64,000 nt of DNA from CAYRTD01 sp964528675 (GTDB lineage: Bacteria; Bacteroidota; Bacteroidia; Bacteroidales; GCA-2748055): NCBI GenBank assembly GCA_964528675.1, contig CAZGTU010000014.1, forward strand, positions 1 to 64,000, written 5' to 3'. The translations under genes were made by a program, and so were the position numbers. Numbering within the stretch: position 1 is the stretch's first letter; each line of letters starts with the position of its first letter. This document shows positions 45,149 through 54,693 of this stretch, in pieces. Below the pieces are notes generated by a model. The model ran no database searches. It was not told the origin of the DNA and saw nothing but the letters and a program-made list of their open reading frames with translations.

Positions 45149-47191
45149 CTACCTTGTAAATTTTTCCAGGAAAGCTTTTGCCTGTATATAAATATTATCG
45201 GCTGTGTACCCCAATTTTTCGTCCAGCACTTTATATGGAGCTGAAAATCCAAAGCTTTCCATTCCTATCACCATTCCATTGGGACCAACCAAACCGGCGA
45301 GTGTAACCGGGAGTCCTGCAGTAAGCCCAACGGTCGGGATTTCACGCGGAAGGACTTCTCTCTGGTAAGCAGGGTCCTGTTCTCTGAAAAGCCCTTCGCT
45401 GATGGCAGAAACAACCTGGACCTCAATATTAAGTTTTTCTTCAAGCATTTCTGCACCTTCAAAAAGTGTGGATACTTCAGAACCATTTCCAATAAGGATA
45501 AGATCGGGAATATTTTCGGTCTTTTTAACAATGTATGCACCTCTTTCGGCCTGCAGGGCATGTTCATAACGGGATTTTCCTCCGGGGAGATCTTTAATCC
45601 CCTGTCTTGAGAGAAGAAGGGCAGAAGGTGTTTCGTCATTTTCAAGCGCCATTTTCCAGGCCACGGTGGTTTCATTGGCATCGGCAGGACGCAGAACGAG
45701 CATAGAATTTTCCCCGCTATGATTTTTAAGGTGTTCAAGCAATCTTATCTGGGCTTCCTGTTCTACCGGCTGGTGAGTTGGTCCGTCTTCACCTACTCTG
45801 AATGCATCATGTGTCCAAACATATTTTACAGGAAGTTCCATAAGTGCTGCAAGTCGTACAGCCGGTTTCATGAAGTCGGAGAACACAAAGAAAGTTGCAC
45901 AAACAGGGATTACGCCTCCATGGAGAGCCATGCCATTAGCAATGGCAGCCATGGTTAATTCGGAAACTCCTGCCTGTAAAAAAGCTCCGGAAAAATCGTT
46001 TTTGGTGAAAGCGCTGGTTTTTTTCAAAAAACCATCGGTTTTATCGGAGTTGGAAAGATCGGCAGAAGTAACGATCATATTTTCTACCTTATCGGCGAGG
46101 TATGCCAGAACAGCACCAGAGGCAGCACGGGTTGCAATGTTTTCTTTTTGAACAACTTCTGAAAAATCCAGTTTGGGAAGCTTGCCTTCAAAGAAATTAT
46201 TTAATTTTTCTGCCTGCCCGGGTTTTTCTTTCTCCCATTCTTCTTGTCTGGCTTTTTGGGTATCTATAGCTTCCTTTTTCTTTTTAATTACCTCATTCAC
46301 ATATTCCTCAACCTCAGGAAAAATCTTAAACGGATTATCCGGATCACCTCCCAGGTTTTTAATCGTTTTCTCAAAAGAAGCACCTGCAGCAGAAAGTGGC
46401 ATACCATGTGTGGATGTCTGTTTTTCAAAAGGTTCACCTTCTTCAGTGAGAGCGCCTTTACCCATAATCGTTTTACCAATAATCAGTGTTGGTTTTTCTT
46501 TCTCAGCCATAGCATCATCAAGGGCTTTCCTGATCTGGGAATGATCGTGTCCGTCAATGGTGGTGACATTCCAGCCCCATGATTTATACTTCATCTCCGT
46601 GTCTTCTGCAGTTACAACGCTGGTTTTTGAAGAGAGTTGGATATCATTCGAATCATAGAACATGACCAAATTTCCAAGTCCAAGGTAACCGGCGATTCTT
46701 CCTGCACCCTGTGATATTTCTTCCTGGATCCCACCATCGGAGATAAAAGCATATATTTTATGCTCCATCCAGTCTCCAAACCTGGCAGCCAGAAAACGTT
46801 CTGCAATTGCAGCACCTACAGCATTGGTATGTCCTTGTCCGAGGGGACCGGAGGTATTTTCTATACCCCTTTCAACATCCAGTTCGGGATGTCCGGGGGT
46901 TACACTTTCCCATTGCCGGAAATTTTTGAGATCTTCCATGCTGTACTTTCCATAAAGAGAAAGTACGCTGTATAACATTGGTGACATGTGACCCGGATCT
47001 AGGAAAAATCTGTCTCGATTAATCCACGACATATCATCGGGATCGAAATTCAGATAGTCGGAGAAAAGAATGCTTATGAAATCTGCACCACCCATAGCGC
47101 CTCCGGGATGTCCCGATTTAGCTTTTTCTACCATGGCTGCGGAGAGAATTCTTATGTTATCCGCTGTAAGTTTTGCAATTTGATCACTCAT
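45149..47191 (-). CDS. tkt: Transketolase
   Basis: A 680-residue cytoplasmic thiamine-diphosphate enzyme of the pentose phosphate pathway that moves two-carbon units between sugar phosphates. It has the full one-chain layout: cofactor region HPGGAMGGADF and GPLGQGHTNAVGAA in the first domain, the pyrimidine-binding domain with EDGPTHQPVEQ, and the C-terminal domain. Length fits the family. It marks the switch from glycan genes to housekeeping genes and has its own terminator and a promoter-like box. Confidence 0.97.
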   Translation of the reverse strand: MSDQIAKLTADNIRILSAAMVEKAKSGHPGGAMGGADFISILFSDYLNFDPDDMSWINRDRFFLDPGHMSPMLYSVLSLYGKYSMEDLKNFRQWESVTPGHPELDVERGIENTSGPLGQGHTNAVGAAIAERFLAARFGDWMEHKIYAFISDGGIQEEISQGAGRIAGYLGLGNLVMFYDSNDIQLSSKTSVVTAEDTEMKYKSWGWNVTTIDGHDHSQIRKALDDAMAEKEKPTLIIGKTIMGKGALTEEGEPFEKQTSTHGMPLSAAGASFEKTIKNLGGDPDNPFKIFPEVEEYVNEVIKKKKEAIDTQKARQEEWEKEKPGQAEKLNNFFEGKLPKLDFSEVVQKENIATRAASGAVLAYLADKVENMIVTSADLSNSDKTDGFLKKTSAFTKNDFSGAFLQAGVSELTMAAIANGMALHGGVIPVCATFFVFSDFMKPAVRLAALMELPVKYVWTHDAFRVGEDGPTHQPVEQEAQIRLLEHLKNHSGENSMLVLRPADANETTVAWKMALENDETPSALLLSRQGIKDLPGGKSRYEHALQAERGAYIVKKTENIPDLILIGNGSEVSTLFEGAEMLEEKLNIEVQVVSAISEGLFREQDPAYQREVLPREIPTVGLTAGLPVTLAGLVGPNGMVIGMESFGFSAPYKVLDEKLGYTADNIYIQAKAFLEKFTR

Positions 47192-47228
47192 GTTAAGGAA
47201 AGTATTTAAGGTTTGCTTATAAAAACCC

Positions 47229-47236
47229 CAAAATTA
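47229..47236 (-). promoter_or_regulatory. Possible -7 box of tkt
   Basis: TAATTTTG on the minus strand, 38 bases upstream of the tkt start, matches TAnnTTTG. No TTG partner element was identified. Confidence 0.3.
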
Positions 47237-47279
47237 AAGTTTTCTTGGAAAAGAACATAATGTTCTCACCGAATTAAAT

Positions 47280-47287
47280 TACTTTTG
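47280..47287 (+). promoter_or_regulatory. Possible -7 box of ychF
   Basis: TACTTTTG on the plus strand matches TAnnTTTG and lies 16 bases upstream of the ychF start, giving a very short leader. Confidence 0.35.
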
Positions 47288-47303
47288 CAAAAATTTTAAT
47301 TTC

Positions 47304-48401
47304 ATGAGTCTTAGGTGCGGAATAATCGGAATAACAAATTCAGGAAAAACACGGCTATTTAATTGTCTTTCCAACACAAAAGCCGAGTCTACAAATTTTG
47401 CTTTTAGTTCTACCAAATCGAATATTGGAATCATCAATATCCCCGATCCCCGATTGGATAAAATAGCTGAAATCGTAAATCCCAAAAAAGTAGTGTATGC
47501 TACCGTTGATATTGTTGACATTCCGGGTTTGACCAAAGGCAGTAGCCGTGGTGAAGGAGTGGGTAACCAGTTCCTGTCAGATATTCGCAACACTGATGCT
47601 TTGATACATGTTCTTCGTTGCTTCGATAGTGATAATCTTCCCCATATTGAGGGTTCGGTTGATCCTGTAAGAGATAAAGAAACCGTTGACCTCGAATTAC
47701 AGATAAAAGATCTTGATTCGGTGGAAAAGAAAATTGAACGACTGGAAAAAGTAGCTAAATCTGGAGATAAAGATGCCCGAAAAGGAGTGGAAGTACTAAA
47801 TGTTTACAAAGAGCATCTGGAAAATTTTCAGTCTGCAAGAACTGCCCCGGTCAGGGAAGAGGACCGAAAATATGTTGAAGATCTTTTTCTTCTTACCGAT
47901 AAGCCGGTACTTTACGTCTGCAATGTTGATGAAGGTTCGGCAGTTGAGGGGAATGATTATGTTACGCGCGTAAAGGAGAACGTAAAGGGTGAAGGCGCAG
48001 AGGTTATGGTGATTGCTGCAGATCTTGAAGCAGAGATTTCTGAACTGGAAGACGAAGAAGATAGAAATGAATTTCTTGCTGATGTTGGTCTTGCTGAACC
48101 CGGAGTAAACAGGCTGGTTCGCTCTGCATACAGTTTGCTGGATCTCCAGTCCTTTTTTACAGCCGGACCAAAAGAGGTAAGAGCCTGGACCATTCGCAAA
48201 GGCATGACTGCTCCCCAGGCTGCAGGCGTAATCCACAGTGACCTGGAAAGAGGATTTATACGGGCGGAAGTTATGAAGTATGATGATTTTATCCACTATG
48301 GTTCTGAACATGCCTGCAAAGAAGCCGGTAAACTATCCCTGGAAGGCAAGTCCTATGTTGTGAAAGATGGTGATATATTGCACATTCGTTTTAATGTGTA
48401 A
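47304..48401 (+). CDS. ychF: YchF-family ATP/GTPase (Obg superfamily)
   Basis: A 365-residue ribosome-associated P-loop ATPase. The nucleotide-binding loop is GITNSGKT, compared with the usual GLPNVGKST; DIPGLTKGSSRGEGVGNQFL is the G3/Switch II region with the family's Gly-rich stretch; and NVDEGS is at the base-recognition site, where YchF proteins have a non-canonical N-x-x-E that favours ATP. The C-terminal TGS domain (LLDLQSFFTAGPKEVRAW, ending KDGDILHIRFNV) is complete. It is divergent from tkt. Confidence 0.93.
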   Translation: MSLRCGIIGITNSGKTRLFNCLSNTKAESTNFAFSSTKSNIGIINIPDPRLDKIAEIVNPKKVVYATVDIVDIPGLTKGSSRGEGVGNQFLSDIRNTDALIHVLRCFDSDNLPHIEGSVDPVRDKETVDLELQIKDLDSVEKKIERLEKVAKSGDKDARKGVEVLNVYKEHLENFQSARTAPVREEDRKYVEDLFLLTDKPVLYVCNVDEGSAVEGNDYVTRVKENVKGEGAEVMVIAADLEAEISELEDEEDRNEFLADVGLAEPGVNRLVRSAYSLLDLQSFFTAGPKEVRAWTIRKGMTAPQAAGVIHSDLERGFIRAEVMKYDDFIHYGSEHACKEAGKLSLEGKSYVVKDGDILHIRFNV

Positions 48402-48439
48402 TTTTTTTTCACTTTAACTTATTCCTTTTCTTCATTTCA

Positions 48440-48447
48440 TATATTTG
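48440..48447 (+). promoter_or_regulatory. Probable -7 box of the M14 peptidase gene
   Basis: TATATTTG matches TAnnTTTG and ends 15 bases before the ATG at 48,463. It overlaps an upstream in-frame TTG, which supports the ATG as the true start. Confidence 0.4.
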
Positions 48448-48462
48448 GGAAAAAGATCAAGT

Positions 48463-50142
48463 ATGAAGAAAATTTTCCTTTTCTTTCTTCTAATCATTTC
48501 GCCAATTATTCTTTTTTCCCAGAAAGAGACAGGGAAAGTATTGCGTATAGTTAATGATCGCGGGGAGATCTACACAGCCATTTTGAGATCCGATTTGAAG
48601 AAACTTCAGAATCCTTATTCCCTCCCTGGGTTTGATCAGATAAGGAATGATAGCATTTTTCTATACCTGAATAAAATGGATATTTCTTTTTTTCAGGATA
48701 ACATGAAAATTTTGCATTTTCCCGCCCCTCCTTCCACCCGCGTCAGGGTCAAAATGAGTGATGACCGGCAGGAAGTACTCAACGGGAATGCCTATCCTAC
48801 CTATCCATTGTACCTTGAGATAATGAAATATTTCCGTGATTCTTTCCCTGATGTATGCAGTATCGATACCATTGGTTACAGTGCAAATGATCGATTACTG
48901 CTTGCTGCTCGAATTTCACGGACCGGGAATGAACCCGGTGATGTACCTATTGCATTTTATTCTTCAACTATACATGGTGACGAAACGGCCGGTTATGTTT
49001 TTATGCTGATGTTAATTAATCATTTTTTGGATGGTAATAATCCGGAAGTTCAAAAAATTCTGGATGAGATGATTGTCATTATCAATCCACTTGCCAATCC
49101 CGACGGAACTTATCATACTTCAGATTCCACAGTTTTTGGTGCCACACGAGGGAATGCCAGAGGCATCGATCTCAATCGTAATTTTCCGGATCCTGAAAGT
49201 GGTAATCATCCTGACGGGAATACCTGGCAACCTGAAACCAAAGCGATGATGAGGTATATGGAGAAATATCCTCCCTCGATATCAGCAAATTTTCACAGTG
49301 GGGCAGAGGTGGTGAATTACCCTTTCGATACCTGGGCAATAAAACATGCTGATGATGAATGGTTTCATTTTATAAGTGAAGAGTATGCTTTACTGGCCCG
49401 TTCATTAAAACCGGGTTATATGTCTGAGTTCATCAATGGGGTTACAAACGGTTTTTTCTGGTATGAGGTTGATGGCGGAAGACAGGATTATGTGACATAC
49501 TTTCTTCGGGGGAGGGAAACAACCATTGAGCTGTCGAACACCAAACTCCTGCCGGAAGGTGAGTTGAATTCTTTATGGGATGTAAATCGTGCTTCTATGA
49601 TCAACTATCTTAAACAGGGAACTTATGGTATCCATGGAGAAATATCAGATACAATAAGCCTTGAGAATATTAGGGCAGAAGTGAGGGTCAGAAACCATGA
49701 TAAGCTTAATTCGAGTGTATTTTCCGATTCCATAACGGGAAGATTTTTCCGGTATCTGAAAGGAGGAAGCTATGATCTGGAAATAAAGGCGGCAGGATAC
49801 AGGATTACCAGGGTTAATAATGTAAAAGTGAGTGATTATGACCGGAATCATTTATCTGTGAAAATGATTCCCAAAGATATGTTGCCCGGAGTAAACAAAA
49901 TTACCATAGGCCCCAATCCATTCAGACAGCAAACTACAGTTTTTGCCGAATTGAGACAGCCAGATTACATATTTTTTAAAATATATGATGTCTACGGAAA
50001 TCTTATTTATAATCGATTCAGGTATTTCACTGCCGGTTACCATGAACATCAGATTTCTTTCTCAGGGGGACCAGGAGTATATTTATTAAGAATAACTTAT
50101 AGTTATGGTGAAGAGGATTTCAGGATAGTAAAATTAGAGTAG
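48463..50142 (+). CDS. Secreted M14 zinc carboxypeptidase with T9SS tail
   Basis: A 559-residue exported metallopeptidase. The start at 48,463 gives the signal peptide MKKIFLFFLLIISPIILFSQ. The M14 zinc site is HGDE (His171, Glu174) and His278 in NFHSG; Arg239 in GIDLNRNF binds substrate; Glu356 in TTIEL is the likely catalytic base. A carboxypeptidase-regulatory-like beta domain follows (ENIRAEVRVRNHD onward, residues ~400-475). The end (ITIGPNPFRQQTTVFAEL, FKIYDVYGNLIYN, GVYLLRITY) is a type A T9SS sorting domain, so it is exported through the outer membrane and likely attached to the surface. Confidence 0.92.
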   Translation: MKKIFLFFLLIISPIILFSQKETGKVLRIVNDRGEIYTAILRSDLKKLQNPYSLPGFDQIRNDSIFLYLNKMDISFFQDNMKILHFPAPPSTRVRVKMSDDRQEVLNGNAYPTYPLYLEIMKYFRDSFPDVCSIDTIGYSANDRLLLAARISRTGNEPGDVPIAFYSSTIHGDETAGYVFMLMLINHFLDGNNPEVQKILDEMIVIINPLANPDGTYHTSDSTVFGATRGNARGIDLNRNFPDPESGNHPDGNTWQPETKAMMRYMEKYPPSISANFHSGAEVVNYPFDTWAIKHADDEWFHFISEEYALLARSLKPGYMSEFINGVTNGFFWYEVDGGRQDYVTYFLRGRETTIELSNTKLLPEGELNSLWDVNRASMINYLKQGTYGIHGEISDTISLENIRAEVRVRNHDKLNSSVFSDSITGRFFRYLKGGSYDLEIKAAGYRITRVNNVKVSDYDRNHLSVKMIPKDMLPGVNKITIGPNPFRQQTTVFAELRQPDYIFFKIYDVYGNLIYNRFRYFTAGYHEHQISFSGGPGVYLLRITYSYGEEDFRIVKLE

Positions 50143-50641
50143 AACCTACAGTCATTAGACGAAGCTGTCTTAAAAGTCGCTTTAATTTTTGATTTAATTA
50201 TAAGTTGTAAGCATCCCTTGTTTGCCATTCCCAAACCCTCCTGCTCGATAAGGTTAAGTGAGGAGAAAAGTCCCTTTCTTTGACAATGATGTTCATAACT
50301 ATTATCCCTGAAAAGAATTATCTTTTTTATTTTTAGACAGTTCTTATCTGAAAAGAACAGAAAATGCCTTCGAAGTAAAAAACAAGAAGATATTATTGTT
50401 AACCTGGAATTGGATTAATTCTTTTAATAAGCTTAATTAGTAAAAGAGGCACCACAATATTTTTTGCCTGTTATCTGTTTATTACAACATACCCGGAGGT
50501 ATTTCCTGTTCCTTTTAGATATGAGGACGATGGATTCATGAGGTTGAGGGTTTTTCCATCTTTTCCCGGATCCCTTTGAAACATTATGGTCACTGGTTAT
50601 ATTAAATGATGTATTATTCTATCTGTAAAAAGTATTCAGTA
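50143..50641. other. Intergenic region with decayed repeat
   Basis: About 500 bases. GAAGCTGTCTTAAAAGT at 50,161-50,177 resembles the IS-end-like string near 7,757, and 50,212-50,241 is a degraded copy of one arm of the hairpin at 29,460-29,491. On the minus strand 50,471-50,584 is a 37-codon open frame with ATG (contains NPSSSYLKGTGNTSGYVVIN); I do not recognise it. No other gene is seen. Confidence 0.35.
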
Positions 50642-52282
50642 ATGAGGTTTTTGGTACTTGTAATTTTAGTTTTCACTTTTTTTGGTCAAATATTTGCGCA
50701 GAACAGGGCAATTCCTTCAGAGAAGCCCAAACTTATTGTTGGAATAGTGATTTCCGGAATGCGATATGATTATTTAAACCGCTATTGGGATAAATTCGGT
50801 GAAGGGGGGTTCAAAGCCCTTGCAAGCAAAGGGACAACATGCAAAAACACTCACCATGATTACCTGATATCAGAACCTTCTTCCGGCTTTGCATCAATCG
50901 TTTCAGGAGCTTATCCTGACGGACATGGCATAGTTTCAGATTTCTGGTATAACCGACTGAAAGATGAAATAATTTATTCTGTTTTTGATGCCGATGTAAA
51001 GACAACCGGTGGTGCCTATGAATCCGGGCAATTTTCTCCAAAAAACCTGCAAACCAGTACACTTTCTGATGAAGTAAAGATTAATAATAAGTTCAGCAGT
51101 AAAGTTATTTCCATTTCTCTTGACCCACAGGCTGCAGTTATTTCAGGAGGTCATGCAGCCGACGCTGCTTACTGGTACGATAACACCAGCGGTGATTGGA
51201 TAACCAGCAGTTATTATGTTGACAGCCTTCCTGCATGGGTGAATGAATTTAACAGCAAAGGCATAGCTGATCTCTACCTGGAGAAAACCTGGGAACCTCT
51301 CCTGGCTGTTGACAATTACTCTTCCAGTCTTGAGGATAATAACGGTCATGAAGAGGGTATCAATGGCCAGAAAATATTTCCTTATGACCTGGAAGATCTT
51401 AGCAGTTTAAAGCGTCGGAAAACCGATTACTCGATCCTTTCGGCAACCCCATACGGAAATACTTATACCAAGGATATGGCTATCAGTGCTACCGTTGCAG
51501 AAGAGCTGGGTAAGGATGAGGAGACCGATTTTTTATTTCTGAATTTTGCTGCAACAGCAAGAGCAGGAGAATATTTTAATTCCTGGTCTGTGGAAATGCA
51601 GGACATTTATCTTCGTCTCGATATGGAAATTGAACATTTTTTAGATTTTCTCGATGATGAAATAGGTCTTAAGAATGTACTTGTTTTCCTTACTGCGGAA
51701 AATGCTACGGCAAATGAACCTTCTTATTTACTGGAGAAAAGAATACCTTCCGGTTATTTTAATTACAATGCATCCCTTTCTCTCCTAAAAACTTATCTGA
51801 ATGTTATTTATGGCAAAGGAGACTGGATCAAGTTTTATTATGCACAACAGATTTATTTAAATACAATGCTGATTGAAGATTCCAAAATATCTCTTCCTGA
51901 ATTTGAGGACAGGGTTGCCCGATTCATGGTTCAGTTTGAAGGCATATCCAAAGTCCTAACTGCTAATGACCTTATGAAAAATAATTATACAAGGGGAGTG
52001 TTTGAGAAAATGCAAAAGAGTTATAATCAAAAACGTTCCGGAGATATTATTCTTCATCTCAGTCCGGGATGGGTTGAAAAGGGAATAGACAGAACTTATG
52101 CTTCTTCGTTTCATTATGATTCGCATGTTCCTTTGATCTGGTATGGTTGGAAGATCGGGAGAAAGGAGATCTCAAGAAAGATAAGTGTAACGGATATAAT
52201 ACCTACCATAAATTATTTTCTCGATATTTCAAGATCCCCGTCAATACAGGGTTCTGTGATTCAGGAACTGGTTGACTTATAA
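50642..52282 (+). CDS. PafA-like alkaline-phosphatase-superfamily protein, probable pseudoenzyme
   Basis: A 546-residue exported protein (signal MRFLVLVILVFTFFGQIFAQ; the start at 50,642 is preferred over 50,606). Overall it follows the Bacteroidota PafA-type phosphatase: GGFKALASKGTTCKNT, SGAYPDGHGIVSD, the block YLRLDMEIEHFLDFLDDEIG and HVPLIWYGW. But the metal ligands expected from the family are replaced: the first Asp (V-x-D-Q-M-R) is Ser38 in GIVISGMRYDY, the nucleophile region reads ISEPSSGFASI instead of PTxTxxGH, the D-x-x-x-H site reads ATARAGEYF, and the ADH motif reads TAENAT. It is therefore likely non-catalytic and may bind a ligand or serve as scaffold. A sister of T9SS or envelope factors is possible but unproven. 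Confidence 0.78.
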   Translation: MRFLVLVILVFTFFGQIFAQNRAIPSEKPKLIVGIVISGMRYDYLNRYWDKFGEGGFKALASKGTTCKNTHHDYLISEPSSGFASIVSGAYPDGHGIVSDFWYNRLKDEIIYSVFDADVKTTGGAYESGQFSPKNLQTSTLSDEVKINNKFSSKVISISLDPQAAVISGGHAADAAYWYDNTSGDWITSSYYVDSLPAWVNEFNSKGIADLYLEKTWEPLLAVDNYSSSLEDNNGHEEGINGQKIFPYDLEDLSSLKRRKTDYSILSATPYGNTYTKDMAISATVAEELGKDEETDFLFLNFAATARAGEYFNSWSVEMQDIYLRLDMEIEHFLDFLDDEIGLKNVLVFLTAENATANEPSYLLEKRIPSGYFNYNASLSLLKTYLNVIYGKGDWIKFYYAQQIYLNTMLIEDSKISLPEFEDRVARFMVQFEGISKVLTANDLMKNNYTRGVFEKMQKSYNQKRSGDIILHLSPGWVEKGIDRTYASSFHYDSHVPLIWYGWKIGRKEISRKISVTDIIPTINYFLDISRSPSIQGSVIQELVDL

Positions 52283-52298
52283 ATCTTTATTATATTTG
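52272..52298 (+). promoter_or_regulatory. Probable promoter of the subtilase gene
   Basis: TTG at 52,272-52,274 and TATATTTG at 52,291-52,298 are 16 bases apart, close to the Bacteroidota TTG/TAnnTTTG arrangement. The start codon is 52 bases downstream of the -7 box. The TTG lies inside the end of the preceding gene. Confidence 0.4.
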
Positions 52299-52349
52299 TC
52301 CTGTTTCTTCAATGAAATAGATTAATTTCGTCTTTTTACATATTGATAA

Positions 52350-53942
52350 ATGAAGGTATATAGAATTATCATTCTCCTGCTTATTTCCTTTCTCGGCATG
52401 AATGTTTTTGCCGGAGAGAGGTACTGGGTATTTTTCAGGGATAAGAAAGATGTCAGCTTTAATCCCTATGAGTATTTTGACGAAAAAGCCTTAAAAAAGC
52501 GGAAGGAACTGGGGATTGATCTGGTTCAGGAATCGGATCTTCCTCTGAATTTTGATTACTGCAATGAAGTTTCCAGGCACGCAGATATTTCGTTGAAAAG
52601 CCGGTGGTTGAATGCTGTTGCTGTTTCTCTTGATCCATCCGACATACAGAAGATAAAAGATCTGGAGTTTGTGAAAGAAGTCAGAAGAATGACGATGGTT
52701 TCCAGAAAAGCGGAAGCACATCAGGAAATTGACTCTGTGCAGCTTACTCATCTTAAACAGCAATTGGATATTTTTGGTGGTGGTATTTTCCGGGAGGAGG
52801 ATATTAATGGAGAAGGGGTGAGAATTGCGGTCTTTGACGGAGGTTTTCCTTCAGTTGATGAGCTTGAAATTTTCAGTCATTTATTCGAAGAAGAAAGGAT
52901 AGTGGGTACCTGGGATTTTGTTAATGACAGGGAATTTGTCTATGATTATAACTCTCACGGAACCAGCGTGCTTGCCTGTATTGCAGGAGTACTTGATGGC
53001 AAAAGATTTGGACTTGCGCCCGGAGCTGAATTTTTATTGGCCCGGACAGAAGTGAATACAGAGATCTTTGCTGAAGAAGAATACTGGGCTGCTGCCATGG
53101 AATGGGCTGATAAAAATGGTGCAGATATTATCAGCTCATCACTGGGATATACATATCATCGTTATTTCCCTAAACAGATGGATGGGAAATCCGTTTTTGT
53201 TACAAGGATGGCAAATCTTGCCGCAAGGAAGGGAATCCTTGTGATAAATTCTGCCGGCAATGATGGAGATTCCGACTGGGAGGTGATCAGTGCTCCCGGT
53301 GATGCAGACAGTGTATTAACCGTAGGAGGAATATCTAATATTGAAGGGCTTCATATTAGTTTCAGTTCTTACGGTCCAACCTACGATGGCAGACTAAAAC
53401 CCAACGTGGTTGCTTTTGGGAAGGTGATTACTACCGGTAAAAATAACATTAAAACTGCCTATGGCACTTCATTTTCCACTCCACTTGTCACCGGGTTTGC
53501 GGCATGTGTTATGCAGCTCAATCCGGAATGGAACAATATGAAAGTTTTCAGAGAGATTGAGAAATCAGGGCATCTTTATCCATATTATGATTATGCTCAT
53601 GGACATGGTGTTCCCCAGGCAGCCTACTTTATGGATTGTGAATCTGAAACAGAACCTACGTTTTCATTCAATGAGAAACTGAATTACCTTGATATTGAAT
53701 TAAAAATTGGCAATGGTGAAGAAAAAACCCTGTATTGTAACGGAATGAAAGCAAATTACTTTGGGTATGACCATTATTATCTTTACTATCATATTGCATC
53801 TGAGAAAACAGGTGAAATCAGACGGTACAGGGTAGTTCGTATGACCGAAGCAGACAGTTATTCCATTGGACTTGATGAAATTAAAAAAGGTGAATATGTC
53901 ATGGCCCATTACATGGGATATACAGAGAAATATCAATTTTAG
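52350..53942 (+). CDS. Exported S8 subtilisin-family serine protease
   Basis: A 530-residue protease with a signal peptide (MKVYRIIILLLISFLGMNVFA). A pro-region-like domain spans about residues 25-140. The catalytic triad is complete: Asp163 (AVFDGGF), His203 (NSHGTSV), Ser374 (GTSFSTPLVTG), with the oxyanion Asn in SAGND (Asn304). After the catalytic domain there is a small beta domain of about 100 residues but no T9SS tail, so it is probably periplasmic or membrane-facing. It is followed 3 bases on by a small outer-membrane-type protein gene. Confidence 0.93.
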   Translation: MKVYRIIILLLISFLGMNVFAGERYWVFFRDKKDVSFNPYEYFDEKALKKRKELGIDLVQESDLPLNFDYCNEVSRHADISLKSRWLNAVAVSLDPSDIQKIKDLEFVKEVRRMTMVSRKAEAHQEIDSVQLTHLKQQLDIFGGGIFREEDINGEGVRIAVFDGGFPSVDELEIFSHLFEEERIVGTWDFVNDREFVYDYNSHGTSVLACIAGVLDGKRFGLAPGAEFLLARTEVNTEIFAEEEYWAAAMEWADKNGADIISSSLGYTYHRYFPKQMDGKSVFVTRMANLAARKGILVINSAGNDGDSDWEVISAPGDADSVLTVGGISNIEGLHISFSSYGPTYDGRLKPNVVAFGKVITTGKNNIKTAYGTSFSTPLVTGFAACVMQLNPEWNNMKVFREIEKSGHLYPYYDYAHGHGVPQAAYFMDCESETEPTFSFNEKLNYLDIELKIGNGEEKTLYCNGMKANYFGYDHYYLYYHIASEKTGEIRRYRVVRMTEADSYSIGLDEIKKGEYVMAHYMGYTEKYQF

Positions 53943-53945
53943 GTT

Positions 53946-54686
53946 ATGAAAAAAATACTGTTTTCCGTTTTCTTTATTTGCCTGTTAAGTTCGCTTTATT
54001 CGCAGGATGTTTTGATTGATAAAGACGTACAAAAACAATATAGAGGCAAAACCGGTCCTAATATGCGTCATTACGGTCACATTTACACCGGCTATGCTCT
54101 GGTTACTGATTTTGATGAACAAACGGGAACGTCGATTGTCTGGTGGAGATCGGGACAGTATATTTTTGGTTATCGATATAAACTAAAGCTTCTTTCATTT
54201 TATGCCATCGGTTTAGATCTGAGTTATAAAAGGACAAGCTATTTTTTTGAAGGTGTAAGTGAGAATCCATTTGACCCGGCCAATCCTCTGACCACCAATG
54301 TAGAGAGGGACCGTCACCGCCTGATTAATAATGGTTTTGGCATTGAATTTTATCACCGGATAAATTTTGGAAAAAGAGGCAATACACTTGGGAAATACCT
54401 GGATACCGGTATAAGAGCGCAATGGAATGTTGCAGATACGGAAAATATTTTAATCAAAGATGATGATCCTGATCTTCCATCTCAGCGTAAAAGGATTAAA
54501 AACAGGGGGTTAACTTATATCATGCCTTTTTCCTATGGATTGACTGCCAGGTTTGGCTTTAATAAGATTATCATTCACGCCAACTATCGTTTGTCTGATT
54601 ATTTCAAAGAAGAGATCAGTCCTGATGTTGACGTGAATATTCCTGAAACACCGAGGCTCGCTTTAGGTCTGCAATTTGCTTTGTAA
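53946..54686 (+). CDS. Exported outer-membrane beta-barrel-like protein
   Basis: A 246-residue protein with signal peptide MKKILFSVFFICLLSSLYSQ. The rest alternates polar and aromatic residues in strand-length blocks (YGHIYTGYALVTDF, YIFGYRYKLKLLSFYAIG, YIMPFSYGLTARFGF, IIIHANYRLSDYF) and ends PRLALGLQFAL, with a hydrophobic/aromatic C-terminal strand as in barrel proteins. It matches no family I can name. It starts 3 bases after the subtilase stop, so the two are translated together; it may anchor or be a substrate of the protease. Confidence 0.7.
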   Translation: MKKILFSVFFICLLSSLYSQDVLIDKDVQKQYRGKTGPNMRHYGHIYTGYALVTDFDEQTGTSIVWWRSGQYIFGYRYKLKLLSFYAIGLDLSYKRTSYFFEGVSENPFDPANPLTTNVERDRHRLINNGFGIEFYHRINFGKRGNTLGKYLDTGIRAQWNVADTENILIKDDDPDLPSQRKRIKNRGLTYIMPFSYGLTARFGFNKIIIHANYRLSDYFKEEISPDVDVNIPETPRLALGLQFAL

Positions 54687-54693
54687 GCATGAT

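Noticed and set aside
47304..48401. Unusual P-loop (GITNSGKT) in YchF as a sign of a new GTPase
   Set aside because: The rest, including the TGS domain and the N-x-x-E base site, is ordinary YchF; a variant loop is common in the family.
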